64,000 nt of DNA. Source: an uncultured Eubacteriales bacterium (GTDB lineage: Bacteria > Bacillota > Clostridia > Christensenellales > Borkfalkiaceae). Below, piece after piece: positions 25,046 through 35,400 of this stretch (positions are counted from its first letter, which is position 1; every line of letters starts with the position of its first letter). Under the pieces are notes generated by a model. That model made no database searches. It was not told where the DNA came from and saw only the letters and a program-made list of their open reading frames with translations. A program made the translations under genes and the position numbers. Location of the stretch: positions 248,001 through 312,000 of the forward strand of contig CATZMZ010000001.1 in assembly GCA_958421945.1 (NCBI GenBank). Reading direction: 5' to 3'.

Positions 25046-26596
25046 TTACGATAACGTTCTTTCAGGCGCGCTTTGCTTCGGCGCGCCTTTTTTCGTTCTT
25101 CGCAGTTTTGGCGTTAAACCCTTTATTACGCTGAAATCCACGAGTCCCAAACCGAAGAAAATCAGCACGGTAAAGAGAGTTAAAACCGCCGCGCAAACGA
25201 AGAACGTAAAGGTTGTTCCGAGGTAGGGAAGGAGCATTTTTTCGAGCATCGCGCCGAGAATAACCGCAGGGAGCGTAGCTGCGCACGCCTTAAATAAAAA
25301 ACGGGTATAGGACGGCTTTTCGGGGCATTGTTTTTTAATAAGCGACAGGTTGAGCACGGTGGTTAAGCCGTAAATGCAGGACAAACCGATTAAAAGCGAA
25401 TAAATGCCCGTATATCGCGGCAAAAGCCATACGCTTAAAAGCATAAGCGCGCCGCCCGCCGCCGTGATTAAAAGCGACTTTTTTTCTAACCCGATAGAGT
25501 TAAGTATGCTCGTGGAAACGGAGGATAAGCCCATAAATACCATTAAAAACGCCGATGCGGACAGAAATTTGCCGCACTCGCTGCTGTTAAACACGATTAT
25601 GCCGGCTTCCTCGCCGCACACGGTAAACACGGGGATAAAAACGAGGGTTAAAAGCGTGGTGAATCTGATTGCCTTTTCCACGTCCGTTTTAAGGACGCGG
25701 TTTTTTTTGCCGTAAAAACTTTCGGAAATTTCGGGCACGAGAACGATTATAAAAGAGCTTATAAGCGTCGTGGGAATTGAAAGTATGGGCATTGCCTGAC
25801 CGAGCGCCGCGCCGTATAAAATCATGGCTTCCGCGCGTGAGCAGCCCGCCTTGACGAGCTGTAACGGTAAAATAATCGACACCAAGGAAACGGAAAGGGA
25901 AGTGGCGGTACGCATAGCCGTTACGGGCGCGGCGGAAACGAAAATCGGTTTTAATTGCCCTTTCGGGTTTTTAAGCTTGTTTTTTCTTATAAAGAAAACG
26001 GCGGTAGCGAGCGAAAACGAAAAAATGTAAGACGCAAGCACGGCAACGCTTGCGCGGAAAGCCCCGTCGTAAGCGGTTACCGCGCGATTGATTAAAATTA
26101 TGCCGACGTTCATCATACAGATTTCTTCAAGCAGTTCTATAACGCTGTACGGCATAAAATCTTTATTACCCCAAAAGACGCCGCGAAGCACCGAATAAAG
26201 AGAGGTAAAAACCAGTCCGGGAAGCAAAACGAAAAAGATATTCAGACAGCGTTCGTCCGCGAAAAGAAAGGAGAATTTGTCGCCGAAAACGTAGCATAAC
26301 GCGCACACGGGCAGCACGGTAACGAGCGTTAAGAGAAGCCCCGCGGTGATAACTTTAAAAACGTTTTCGCTCTGTCGTTCCGATTTATACTTGGTCATTA
26401 AGCGAGAAACCGTGATGGGCGTACCCGAACAGCTTGCGATTAACAAAAACGCAAAAACGGATAGCGCGACCTGATACATTCCGACGCCTTCCGCGCCGAT
26501 CGAACGGGATAAATATATACGATAAACGAAGCCCAAAAACTTCTCGCAAACGGAGAAAACGGTAACGATTGCCACCGTTTTAAAAAACTGTCTCAC
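25046..26596 (-). CDS. Polysaccharide/lipid flippase, SpoVB/MATE type
   Basis: A 516-residue integral membrane protein with about 14 hydrophobic segments, of the MOP superfamily group that contains SpoVB, YtgP and MurJ-like proteins. The opening FFKTVAIVTVFSVCEKFLGF and FVYRIYLSRSIGAEGVGMYQ, with the later GTPITVSRL, match that family. It would move lipid-linked wall or spore-cortex precursors across the membrane. Its last 15 codons overlap the opposite-strand terminator of folT. It starts 68 bp from the divergent LysM gene. Sequence alone does not tell a sporulation role from general peptidoglycan or polysaccharide export. Confidence 0.85.
   Translation of the reverse strand: MRQFFKTVAIVTVFSVCEKFLGFVYRIYLSRSIGAEGVGMYQVALSVFAFLLIASCSGTPITVSRLMTKYKSERQSENVFKVITAGLLLTLVTVLPVCALCYVFGDKFSFLFADERCLNIFFVLLPGLVFTSLYSVLRGVFWGNKDFMPYSVIELLEEICMMNVGIILINRAVTAYDGAFRASVAVLASYIFSFSLATAVFFIRKNKLKNPKGQLKPIFVSAAPVTAMRTATSLSVSLVSIILPLQLVKAGCSRAEAMILYGAALGQAMPILSIPTTLISSFIIVLVPEISESFYGKKNRVLKTDVEKAIRFTTLLTLVFIPVFTVCGEEAGIIVFNSSECGKFLSASAFLMVFMGLSSVSTSILNSIGLEKKSLLITAAGGALMLLSVWLLPRYTGIYSLLIGLSCIYGLTTVLNLSLIKKQCPEKPSYTRFLFKACAATLPAVILGAMLEKMLLPYLGTTFTFFVCAAVLTLFTVLIFFGLGLVDFSVIKGLTPKLRRTKKGAPKQSAPERTLS
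25064..25093 (+). terminator. folT terminator embedded in the flippase coding end
   Basis: AGGCGCGC (25064-25071) pairs with GCGCGCCT (25081-25088), then six T. It lies 32 bases after the folT stop, inside the last codons of the convergent flippase gene. Confidence 0.8.
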
Positions 26597-26664
26597 TAAA
26601 AGTCCGCCTTAAATGTTCTTTTTAAAGTATTCTATTCACGCAAGGCGATAAATATAATATCGGT

Positions 26665-26946
26665 ATGAGAAAGTTTTTTTACAGAGTAAAGGACGGCGAG
26701 GGACTTAAAGAAATAGCCGCGCGTTACAATCTGTCCGCATACGCGGTAATATACGATAACGAACTGCTCGATGAACCGTCGGCAGGGGACGTGTTGTTTA
26801 TGCGCGCGTGTGAAAGCGTTTACCGGGTAACCCCTTACGACACGCTTTCGGGGATTGCCGAAAGAACGGGACAAACGGTCACGGAATTAAAAAGAAAAAA
26901 CGGCAATATTCCGTTCGTGTTTTACGGGATAACGATAAACGTATAA
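26665..26946 (+). CDS. Small two-LysM protein
   Basis: The 93 residues are essentially two LysM repeats: FFYRVKDGEGLKEIAARYNL (about 4-23) and SVYRVTPYDTLSGIAERTG (about 52-70), each with the usual hydrophobic and YNL/TGQT positions. It has no signal peptide or membrane segment, so it would stay inside the cell or be taken to the developing spore, as for SafA-like coat proteins; this is inference. The ribosome site is weak (AAGGCGAT at a long distance). It is divergent from the flippase. Confidence 0.7.
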   Translation: MRKFFYRVKDGEGLKEIAARYNLSAYAVIYDNELLDEPSAGDVLFMRACESVYRVTPYDTLSGIAERTGQTVTELKRKNGNIPFVFYGITINV

Positions 26947-27264
26947 AACAATAAAAGCATCTTAAAACGATATATTGTTTCTCCTTTTTTGCGTAACGCC
27001 CTTTCAACTATAAAGATAACGAAAATTTACTCGTTTTTCAAGAATATGCATAAAATTTTTCTTAAAAGGCGCGGTTTTTAAGAAAAATAAGCAAAATTCG
27101 CCGTATTTTTGACGGTTAAACGCGCTTTTAGACTGCTTAACCGCCCGTAAATACGCAATATGACAAACAATATATAATAAAGTTAAATTAAAGCATAAAG
27201 AAAGTAAAATTTTCAGCGAAAACCCGAACGGAATAAACGCGGCGCGATTTTCATAACCTATAAG
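26947..27264. other. 318-bp AT-rich intergenic region
   Basis: No ORF with coding character is seen. It holds two hairpins: CTTAAAA/TTTTTAAG around GGCGCGG (about 27060-27080) and CGGTTAA/TTAACCG (about 27113-27143), neither with a good U-run. AT-rich sequence near 27165-27200 may hold the promoter of the next gene, but no consensus pair stands out. Confidence 0.5.
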
Positions 27265-28299
27265 GTGAAAGTTTTTTTTAAGTGTTTCAGCGTGTTTTCG
27301 GTGTTATGCGGCGCGGTAATCGGCGCGGGTTTTTTATCGGGCGCGGAGCTTATCGTTTTTTTTGGCGCGGATAATTTCGTTTTTCCGCTCGCGCTCGCGG
27401 GCGCGTTATTCGCCTGTTGTTTTGCTTGTTTTTTTCTTAACGAAAAATCAGAAGCGGTTGGAATCGCCGTCCGTGCGGACGGCGGATTTTTCGAGACGGC
27501 GGGGTACGTTGCGGCGTTTATTTTTTTATCGGGTATGCTTGCCGGGCTTGATGAAACCGCGAATATCGGGTTTTTCCGCAAATTTCCCGCGGTATCCGTT
27601 CTTGCTTTAATATTTGCCGTCGTTTATTCGCGCAGGGGCGGAAGGGGACTTGTGCGCTTAAACGTCGTTTTAACGCCCGTTTCCGTCGTTATCGTAAACG
27701 CGTTTATAATTCTTGCCGCGATAAACGGGGATTTTGCCGCGCGTGAGAATAACGCCGTCGCGTTTACGGCCAACCGCCTGACGGAGTTAAAAAAATGCGT
27801 AAACGCTGCGCTTTACGCGTTTATGAACGTGTTTGCAGCCTCGCCTGCGTTGAAAGTCTTTGCGCGCGAAAAGGATAAAAAGACGCTCGTGCTGTCATCC
27901 GCGGCGTTCGGCGCGTACGCTTTCGTTCAGGCTGCGGTTATTCTTTTCGCGATAAGCGGTATGCGGTCGGCAGTTGCGTCCGAAACGCCCGTGCTTGCCG
28001 CTTTCGGGAATTCTCGTTACGGATTTTTGCTGCGGGGCGCGGTTTTTCTCGGTATTTTTACGTCTTTTTATTCGTTCTTTTTGCCCGTTTACGACGGGAT
28101 GAGAAAAAAACGGGGAGAGGTGGCGGCATTCGGCGTTATTTTGGCGGCGTTTATCCTTTCGAGAATAGGCTTTTCCCGCGTGATTTCCCAGCTTTATCCC
28201 ATCGCGGGCGCGTTCGGATGCGCGTTTTGCGTAAAAAATTTCCTGAACGTATTAAAAAAGCGAAGTATAAAAAACCGAGCGTTAAACGATAATATTTAA
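27265..28299 (+). CDS. YkvI-like polytopic membrane protein
   Basis: A 344-residue membrane protein with about ten hydrophobic segments. The beginning, FSVFSVLCGAVIGAGFLSG followed by AELIVFFG, matches the YkvI family of the APC superfamily (GAGFxSGxE is the marker). Substrate unknown. I use the GTG at 27265, preceded by TATAAGG; the protein begins directly with the first transmembrane helix, as the family does. Phe and Ala are very frequent. It stands alone. Confidence 0.7.
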   Translation: MKVFFKCFSVFSVLCGAVIGAGFLSGAELIVFFGADNFVFPLALAGALFACCFACFFLNEKSEAVGIAVRADGGFFETAGYVAAFIFLSGMLAGLDETANIGFFRKFPAVSVLALIFAVVYSRRGGRGLVRLNVVLTPVSVVIVNAFIILAAINGDFAARENNAVAFTANRLTELKKCVNAALYAFMNVFAASPALKVFAREKDKKTLVLSSAAFGAYAFVQAAVILFAISGMRSAVASETPVLAAFGNSRYGFLLRGAVFLGIFTSFYSFFLPVYDGMRKKRGEVAAFGVILAAFILSRIGFSRVISQLYPIAGAFGCAFCVKNFLNVLKKRSIKNRALNDNI

Positions 28300-28441
28300 C
28301 GTGGGACGTTTTGAAAGCGCTTAAAGTTAAAGCATTATCGCACTACTCTACGCGTCAGACGATAGCTGATTACGAGAGCCGATTATATTTTTCATAAAAA
28401 GCTGTCGGAACGTCTTTAATTAATAAAACGGGAGGGTTTTT

Positions 28442-28555
28442 ATGGCTAAAAAGAAGAACAAAATAAAAAAGCTTACCGAGGAGGAATACGGCAAGTATAT
28501 TATGGCGTTAAAGGACGAAGTTCCGCCGAAGCCGGTCAGGGAATTGCAAAAATAA
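28442..28555 (+). CDS. Small basic 37-residue protein
   Basis: An ATG with a strong GGGAGG seven bases upstream opens a frame of 37 codons ending in TAA. The peptide begins MAKKKNKIKKLTEEEYGKY and ends VPPKPVRELQK: lysine-rich at the start, then a short amphipathic helix and a Pro-rich turn. It is not part of a larger frame and uses codons like its neighbours. I do not recognise a family. The good ribosome site is the main support. Confidence 0.6.
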   Translation: MAKKKNKIKKLTEEEYGKYIMALKDEVPPKPVRELQK

Positions 28556-28795
28556 CCGATTTTTTTGCAAATAAACATACGACGGTTCGGAAAGTTTTAC
28601 AAAAAAAAGCGTTATCGTCGGTATGATATGCAGCCGCCGCATTTTGCCGCTTGTCGCAAAATGCGGCGCGGTTTTGCGAAAATTTAAACGCAAAAAGGCG
28701 CGGAAACGATACGTTTTCGAAAAATTCTTCGATTTTTGTTGCATTCGGGCGTTTTATGTGTTAAAATAACCTTACATGACGAAAAGAGAGATTAT

Positions 28796-29938
28796 ATGTT
28801 AGAAATCAGAGAAGTTTCAACGAAAAGGCAGCTTAAACTTTTTGCAAAATACCCGCTTAAACTTTACAGAAATTGCCCGTATTACGTTCCGTCTTTAAGG
28901 AGCGACGAGCTGAATACCTTTAACCCCAAAAAGAATTTTAACATTAAAAGCAACCCCATAAAAGGTTTTTTGTGCTATAAAAACGGCAAACTCGTCGGCA
29001 GAATCGCAGGGCTTGTCAGCAAAGAAGAAAACCAAAAATCCGACGTCGAAAAATTCGTCAGGTTTTCGCGGTTCGAGTGTATTGACGACGAAGAGGTTTT
29101 TAAGGCTCTTCTCGGCGCGGTGGAAAAATTCGGCAGGCTTCACGGCGCAAACGTTATTCACGGGCCGTGGGGCTTTAACGATACCGACAGGGAAGGAATG
29201 TTGACCTTCGGCTTTAACGAACGCAGTACATACGCCACAAACTATTATTATCCGTATTTTTATAAGCGAATGGAAACGCTCGGCTTTAAGGACGAATCCA
29301 AGTGGGAGGAACGTCGTTTTACCATTCCCGATAAGCCTTACGAACGCATTGCCAAGCTTGCCGACATGATTAAAACTAAGTATAATCTTCGCGATATTGC
29401 GGACGAGATGAGCGTAAAGGATATCGTAAAAAATTACGGCGACAGCTGGTTCGACGCGCTTAACGACGCTTACGGCGCGCTGGACGGATACATTCCCATT
29501 TCGGGCGACGCAAAGAAAAACGTGCTTAAACAGTTCGCCACTATCATAAATCCGCGTTATTTAAGCATTTTGGTTGACGAAAACGACAAGGTGGTGGCGT
29601 TCAGTGTGGTGCTTCCGTCTATATGTAAGCCGCTTATTAAGCACAAGGGAAAGCTTTTCCCCACGGGGTTTATAGGAGTCCTGCGTTGCATTAAGCGACC
29701 GAGGGAGTTGGAAATGGCTCTTATCGGCATTACAAGCGAATACAAAAACGCCGGTCTTAACGCGATCATGATTACTAAAATCATTAATAACGTTATCGAA
29801 GATAAAATCGAAAAAATAGAAAGCAATCCGATGCTGGAAACGAATCTACCCATTTTGCAGCAGTGGAAATTCGCCGATTACGAGATTATCAAAAAAAGGC
29901 AAACTTATAAAAAGGAGATAGGCAGTCTTATCCGTTGA
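28796..29938 (+). CDS. GNAT-like acyltransferase-fold protein
   Basis: The start at 28796 (MLEIREVSTKRQL) is chosen because AGAGAG lies before it and the upstream extension has no signal. The 380 residues resemble a group of N-acetyltransferase-like proteins often annotated as GNAT: an N-terminal LKLYRNCPYYVPSLRSDEL, the motif GPWGFNDTDREG near residue 120, and a C-terminal GNAT-type section with VGRIAGL earlier and GITSEYKNAGLNAIMITK near residue 320. Substrate unknown. It is followed by a terminator, so it is a single-gene unit. Confidence 0.65.
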   Translation: MLEIREVSTKRQLKLFAKYPLKLYRNCPYYVPSLRSDELNTFNPKKNFNIKSNPIKGFLCYKNGKLVGRIAGLVSKEENQKSDVEKFVRFSRFECIDDEEVFKALLGAVEKFGRLHGANVIHGPWGFNDTDREGMLTFGFNERSTYATNYYYPYFYKRMETLGFKDESKWEERRFTIPDKPYERIAKLADMIKTKYNLRDIADEMSVKDIVKNYGDSWFDALNDAYGALDGYIPISGDAKKNVLKQFATIINPRYLSILVDENDKVVAFSVVLPSICKPLIKHKGKLFPTGFIGVLRCIKRPRELEMALIGITSEYKNAGLNAIMITKIINNVIEDKIEKIESNPMLETNLPILQQWKFADYEIIKKRQTYKKEIGSLIR

Positions 29939-29951
29939 CCTTCCGAAAAAC

Positions 29952-29995
29952 AACCGTTCGAAATCCCTGCGCGGATTGAGAGAACGGTTTTTTTT
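29952..29995 (+). terminator. Terminator after the GNAT-like gene
   Basis: AACCGTTC (29952-29959) pairs with GAACGGTT (29982-29989), with an inner AATCC/GGATT pairing, then eight T. Confidence 0.85.
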
Positions 29996-30041
29996 ATATG
30001 GATTATACGGGTTTTTTATGCCAAAAGGTATGCCAAAATCG

Positions 30042-30070
30042 TTGAAAAACGCGCGCTTTTGTGCTATACT
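30042..30070 (+). promoter_or_regulatory. Promoter of asnS
   Basis: TTGAAA (30042-30047), a 17-base spacer and TATACT (30065-30070), with TGC just before the -10 as an extended element. Confidence 0.75.
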
Positions 30071-30129
30071 GTATAATGTTGTATTATAATACGGCAAAAA
30101 TTTTTATTATATTATTTTTCGGGTGCTTT

Positions 30130-31518
30130 ATGGAAAGAACGCAATTAAAGAATATTTTTACAGACGCGGAGGCTCTTAACGGAAAAACCGTTACCGTGTG
30201 CGGCTGGGCTAAAACTATCAGAGACAGCAAATCATTCGGCTTTATCGAATTGAACGACGGCTCGTTTTTCAAAAATTGTCAGGTCGTTTTCGTTCGCGAC
30301 GAAATCGCTAATTACGACGAAATCGCTAAACAAAACGTCGGCGCGTGCCTTAAAGTCACGGGGACGATCGTACTGACGCCGGAACGCAATCAGCCTTTTG
30401 AAATTCACGCCGATTCCGTAGAGGTTCTGGGCGCGTCCTCGCCCGATTACCCGTTACAGAAAAAAAGACATTCGCTCGAATTTTTGCGGACTATTCCGCA
30501 TCTCCGCCCGAGAACGAATACGTTTAACGCCGTTTTTAAAATCAGAAGCGAGGCGGCTTTCGCTATTCATAAATTCTTTAACGAACGCGGCTTCGTTTAC
30601 GTGCATACGCCCATCATTACGGGGAGCGATTGCGAAGGCGCGGGCGCGATGTTTCAGGTTACCACGTTGGATTTAAACAACGTGCCTTTTACAAAAGACG
30701 GCGCGGTCGATTATTCGCAGGACTTTTTCTCGAAAAAAGCAAGCCTTACCGTTTCCGGTCAGTTAGACGTGGAAAATTTCGCGATGGCTTTTTCTAACGT
30801 TTACACGTTCGGTCCGACGTTCCGCGCCGAACACTCTAACACCGTTCGCCACGCCGCGGAATTCTGGATGATTGAACCCGAACTCGCTTTTGCCGACCTT
30901 TCCGACGATATGGACTGCGCAGAAGCGATGGTTAAGTTTATTATCGGTTACGTTATGGACACCTGTAAAGAGGAAATCGAGTTTTTAAATAAATTCGTTG
31001 ATAACGGGCTTACGGACAGGCTTAACAACGTTTTAAACAGCGAGTTTAAGCGCCTTTCTTACACAGAAGCAATCGATATTTTGTTAAAGGTTAAAGACAG
31101 ATTCGACGCGCCCGTTTACTGGGGGGTGGATTTGCAAAGCGAACACGAAAGATATATTACCGAAGAAGTTTTCAAAAAACCCGTGTTCCTTACCGATTAT
31201 CCCAAGGAAATAAAAGCGTTTTATATGCGCCTTAACGATGATGGTAAAACGGTTGCCGCAAGCGACCTGCTCGTCCCCGGTATCGGCGAACTTATCGGCG
31301 GCAGTCAAAGGGAAGAACGTATCGACGTTCTCGAAAAAAGAATGGAAGAATGCGGCTTAAATAAAGACGATTACAGCTATTATCTCGATTTAAGAAAATA
31401 CGGCGGCGTTACGCATTCCGGCTTCGGTTTAGGCTTTGAAAGAATGATTATGTACCTCACCGGAATAAGCAATATCAGGGACGTGTTGCCCTTCCCGCGG
31501 ACTTTCGGCTCTTTATAA
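30130..31518 (+). CDS. asnS: Asparaginyl-tRNA synthetase
   Basis: Charges tRNA-Asn. Start at 30130 (MERTQLKNIFTDAEALNGK) because the preceding 23 residues are hydrophobic and fall in the predicted 5' leader. The 462-residue class II enzyme has an N-terminal OB fold (VTVCGWAKTIRDSKSFGFIELNDG) and a catalytic domain with motif 2 TFRAEHSNTVRHAAEFWMIE and motif 3 GFGLGFERM near the C terminus. It is close to the usual 460 residues. Ribosome site is weak (TCGGGTG). A dispersed repeat begins directly after it. Confidence 0.93.
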   Translation: MERTQLKNIFTDAEALNGKTVTVCGWAKTIRDSKSFGFIELNDGSFFKNCQVVFVRDEIANYDEIAKQNVGACLKVTGTIVLTPERNQPFEIHADSVEVLGASSPDYPLQKKRHSLEFLRTIPHLRPRTNTFNAVFKIRSEAAFAIHKFFNERGFVYVHTPIITGSDCEGAGAMFQVTTLDLNNVPFTKDGAVDYSQDFFSKKASLTVSGQLDVENFAMAFSNVYTFGPTFRAEHSNTVRHAAEFWMIEPELAFADLSDDMDCAEAMVKFIIGYVMDTCKEEIEFLNKFVDNGLTDRLNNVLNSEFKRLSYTEAIDILLKVKDRFDAPVYWGVDLQSEHERYITEEVFKKPVFLTDYPKEIKAFYMRLNDDGKTVAASDLLVPGIGELIGGSQREERIDVLEKRMEECGLNKDDYSYYLDLRKYGGVTHSGFGLGFERMIMYLTGISNIRDVLPFPRTFGSL

Positions 31519-31522
31519 CGTG

Positions 31523-31613
31523 TATAGCGGCGCGCCTTGCGGCTACGGGGCTGTTCGCCCTTTTGTTGTAAGCAACTTGTTGCAAAGTTTTTGTCATTGA
31601 CTGTTGCCGCATT
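31523..31613 (+). repeat. Dispersed repeat copy A (after asnS)
   Basis: Starts TATAGCGGCGCGCCTTGCGG and includes CTACGGGGCTGT, GCCCTTT and, later, CTGTTGCCGCA. It matches the stretch after pcrA (53518-53612) in the same order with scattered substitutions and indels. Both copies contain GGGC-N5-GCCC followed by T-rich sequence, so a terminator-like hairpin is conserved. Confidence 0.7.
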
Positions 31614-31695
31614 AAGTCTTTACTCGTAATAACGTGATGTCAGGAAATAAAAAACGCAGCGACTTGTGGTTATAACAAGGGGAAATTTTCGGTTT

Positions 31696-32403
31696 ATGTT
31701 TGATTTTGAAAGGATAGAAAGCATTATAGGTTATACTTTTAAGGATAAAGCGTTGCTTAAACGCTGTTTTACCCACGCCTCCTTTTCTAACGAGCATAGA
31801 AACTGTCCCGATAACGAGCGGCTGGAATTCTTCGGCGATTCTATCGTCAAATTTATCGAGTCGGAATATCTGTACGAATTTTTGCGCGGGGACGAGGGAA
31901 TGCTTACCGCGTTAAGGCAAAAAATCGAGAATAACGCGTTTTTTCTTAAAGCAATAACCGATTCCGGTCTTGACGAATTCGTGCTTATGGGGAACGGTCA
32001 GGCGAAAAACGCGCAGCACGACGAAAAGCTTTATTCAAGCATATTCGAGGCGTTGGTTGCGGGGATTTATCTCGACGGCGGACTTGACGAGGCAAAAAAG
32101 TTCGTTAAAAAAAAGGTTATCGCCGAATACGAGCGTTTTGAAAATGCGGACGCACTCGGTTCGGTCGAAAAGGATTTTAAAACCGCGTTGCAGGAATTAG
32201 CGCAAAAGAGCAAGCTCGGCGACGTCGTTTACGAAACGCTCGATAAAAGCGGACCGGACCACAAGCCCGTGTATCGCGTATCGGTGGCGTTAAACGGGAA
32301 AATACTTGCGGAGGGCGCGGGCGGCAGTAAAAAAATTGCCGAAACCGCCGCGGCAAAAACCGCGCTTTCAATATTAAAAAATCAGGACGGTAGCAAACTG
32401 TGA
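31696..32403 (+). CDS. rnc: Ribonuclease III
   Basis: Cuts double-stranded RNA in rRNA maturation and mRNA turnover. The start is set at 31696 (MFDFERIESIIGY) with AAGGGGAAA upstream. The 235 residues consist of the nuclease domain with the signature NERLEFFGDSIV and the later conserved Glu (SIFEALVAG), and a double-stranded RNA-binding domain (about 160-232) with the terminal AETAAAKTAL. The stop overlaps the smc start (GTGA), the usual rnc-smc coupling. Confidence 0.94.
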   Translation: MFDFERIESIIGYTFKDKALLKRCFTHASFSNEHRNCPDNERLEFFGDSIVKFIESEYLYEFLRGDEGMLTALRQKIENNAFFLKAITDSGLDEFVLMGNGQAKNAQHDEKLYSSIFEALVAGIYLDGGLDEAKKFVKKKVIAEYERFENADALGSVEKDFKTALQELAQKSKLGDVVYETLDKSGPDHKPVYRVSVALNGKILAEGAGGSKKIAETAAAKTALSILKNQDGSKL

Positions 32404-35400
32404 ATTTTGAAAAAGTCGAACTGTACGGGTTTAAATCTTTCGCGGACAAAGCGGAGATTAAATTCGGTAACGGAATAACGGGGATAGTCGGTCCTAACGG
32501 CTGCGGAAAATCCAACGTCGCGGACGCGATTCGCTGGGTTCTCGGCGAGCAGTCCGCAAAGAGTCTGCGCGGTTCTAACATGCAAGACGTTATTTTTGCG
32601 GGGACGCAAAACCGTAAATCACTTTCTTATTGCGAAGTATCGCTTTATTTCGATAACAGCAATAAGATGTTCAGCATAGATTATAACGAAGTGATAATTA
32701 CCCGCAAGCTTTTTCGTAGCGGCGAAAGCGAATATTTTATCAACAAGCAGCCGGCAAGGCTTAAAGATATCGTGGATTTGCTTCACGAATGCGGCATAGG
32801 CAAAGAGGGTTACACCATTATCGGTCAGGGTAAAGTAGAGGAAATTATGTCCGCCAAGCCCGAGGACCGCCGTATGATTTTCGAGGAAGCGACCGGCATT
32901 GCAAAGTTTAAAACCCGCAAGGTCGAATCTGAAAGAAAGCTTGACCGCACTCACGAAAACCTCGTTCGGTATATAGACATTATTTCCGAAATCGAAAATC
33001 AGCTCGGCCCGCTCGAAAGACAGGCGGAAAAGGCAAGGGAATTCAACGAGTTGTCCGAACAGCTTAAATTTCACGAACTGAACACCTACATCGCAAAGGT
33101 TGACGGCGTAGAAACCGCGAAAGGCAAAATTCACGAAAAAATCAAGGGTATTAACGAGCAGACGGCGTTAAGGCAAAGCGAAATGAACGACGCCCAAATC
33201 GAATACGATTCGATTTTTTCGGATATTTCCGCCACCGACGAACGACTGAAAAAACTTAACGACGAGCTTTTGGAAAAACGCGTCGGTATGGAAAAGGCTT
33301 CGGGCGATAAGCGGCTTTTCGAACAACGTATATCCTTTTTCGAAGGGCAAATCGAGCGCGCGGAGCAGGAAATCAAGAATAACGAGCAGTTGTCTGCAGA
33401 ATGCGAAGCGAGCGTTGCGCAAAACGAGAAAGAGCTTTTCGAGTCGAAAAACAAGCTTAACAAACTTTCGGCACAGGCGGACGATTTGAATAAGCGTTAC
33501 GTGGGATTGTCGCAAAAAATCGCGCTGGGCGAGGAGCTTGCGCAACAAAACCAAAAGAAAATTATCGAATCCATAGAAACGCTTTCGGATTTTAAGATGA
33601 GCGAGGGTGCGGCATCGATAGAAAAACGCAACCTAACCGAAAAGCTTGAGGAACTTAACGCGAGAATCGCGGAGCTTTCCGCCAAACGAGAGGCGGAATT
33701 TTCCGAAAAGGAATCCGTTGATAAGTCTATCGACGAGCTTGACCGCAGCATTTTCGATTGCAAAAACCGCATCGAACAGAAGGAAGAAGAGGTAAGAAAC
33801 GGCAACGAACGGGTCGCTGCGGAGGATAACAAGATTTATTCGGTGAACTCCGTTATTACCACGCTCGTTACGAAAGACGGGTTTTATCGCGGATTGAAGG
33901 AGAATTACGAGGGGTATTCCGCGTCCGTTAAGGTTTTGATGAACAGGGCGAAAGAAAACGCCGAAATCAGGCGCAGAATCAAGGGCGTCGTTGCAGAGCT
34001 TATTAAAAGCGACAAAAAATACGACGTGGCTTTGGAAACCGCGCTTGCCGCGGCGGCGCAAAACGTCGTTACGTCAGACCCCGACGACGCGCGTTACTTA
34101 ATCGAATATCTTAAAACGAACAAGCTCGGCAGGGTTACCTTTTTGCCCGTTTCGTCGGTAAGACCGAGGGTTCAGTCCTCGGACGTTACTGCGGCGTTAA
34201 GGGAAAGAGGCGCGCTCGGCGTGGCAAACAAGCTCGTGACTTACGACGCGCAGTTCGAGAACGTTATTTCCAACCTGCTCGGAAACACGCTGATTGTCGA
34301 TACGCTCGAAAACGCCACCGCAATCGCCAAAAAGTATAGGTTTGCCTTTAAAATGGTTACGCTTGACGGGGACGTGTTCTCGACGCAAGGCGCAATGACG
34401 GGCGGTTCGCGCAGGCAGGACGCGCCGGGGCTTCTTTCGGGCGATAGAAAAATAGAGGATAACGCCGCGCTTCTCGCCGCCAAACGCGAGGAAATGCAAG
34501 CGTTAAAGGACGGCAAGGCTAAGCTCGAAGAAAAGCGCGACAAGGCTTTCGAAGAATTAGGGATTCTTAACGACGTTTGCAACGAAAAACGCCGTCAGCT
34601 TGCCAGCGAACGCGAAAAACAGTCTGCAATCGAAAAAACATTGTCGGAGCTTGGCAGGGAAATCGAAAACATTTCAGAGCTTGCGGAAGAGGTCAATAAA
34701 CGGCTTTTAAAAACCTCCGAAAGCATCGCGAGCATTTCGCAGGGCGGACAAAAAATCAAAGAGGCGCAGGAAAAAGCGACTTCCTCCGCCGACAAGCACC
34801 AGCAGGAATACGACGCGCTTAAAAAACAACGCGACGAGCTTTCGGAACAATCCACCCTTTTGCAGGTCGAAATTACCGAGCTTAAAGCGAGAATCGGCTC
34901 GATTACTATGGACGACGAAAGGTTGCGCGCGTCTATTAAAGAATTCAAAGACGCTAACGAACGCTTAAAGGAAAGCAACGAAAACGCCGCGGTTATGATT
35001 GAACAGTTAAAGCGCGACGAGGAAAAGGTTACTTTAAGCAAGGAAGAGCAGGAGCATATCAATTCCATAAGGGAGCAAATCGACAAAGCGGACGAGTATA
35101 AATCCGCGCTTCGCGACAAGCTTAACAAAAACGGCGAAAAACGCGACTCTCTTACCGAACAGCTTAACGTGCTTTCCGAGAAAAAACACCGCGAAGAAAT
35201 CGAGCTTGCCAAAATCGATTCCGACCTCGAAAATATGGGCAATAATATATTAGAGGATTATCAGGAAACTTACGAGACCGCCGTTAAATTCAGACAGGAC
35301 GGTTACGACGCGGCGTTCGGCGAGGCGGAAATTGCAAAAATCAGAAGGAAACGTTCCGCGCTCGGCGCGATTAACGCCACCGCTATCGACGAAAGCAAAG

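Noticed and set aside
29941..30000. Possible tRNA (CAACCGTTCGAAATCC resembles a T-arm)
   Set aside because: The pairing is a terminator stem followed by eight T, and no cloverleaf can be drawn. No other tRNA or rRNA was found in the window.
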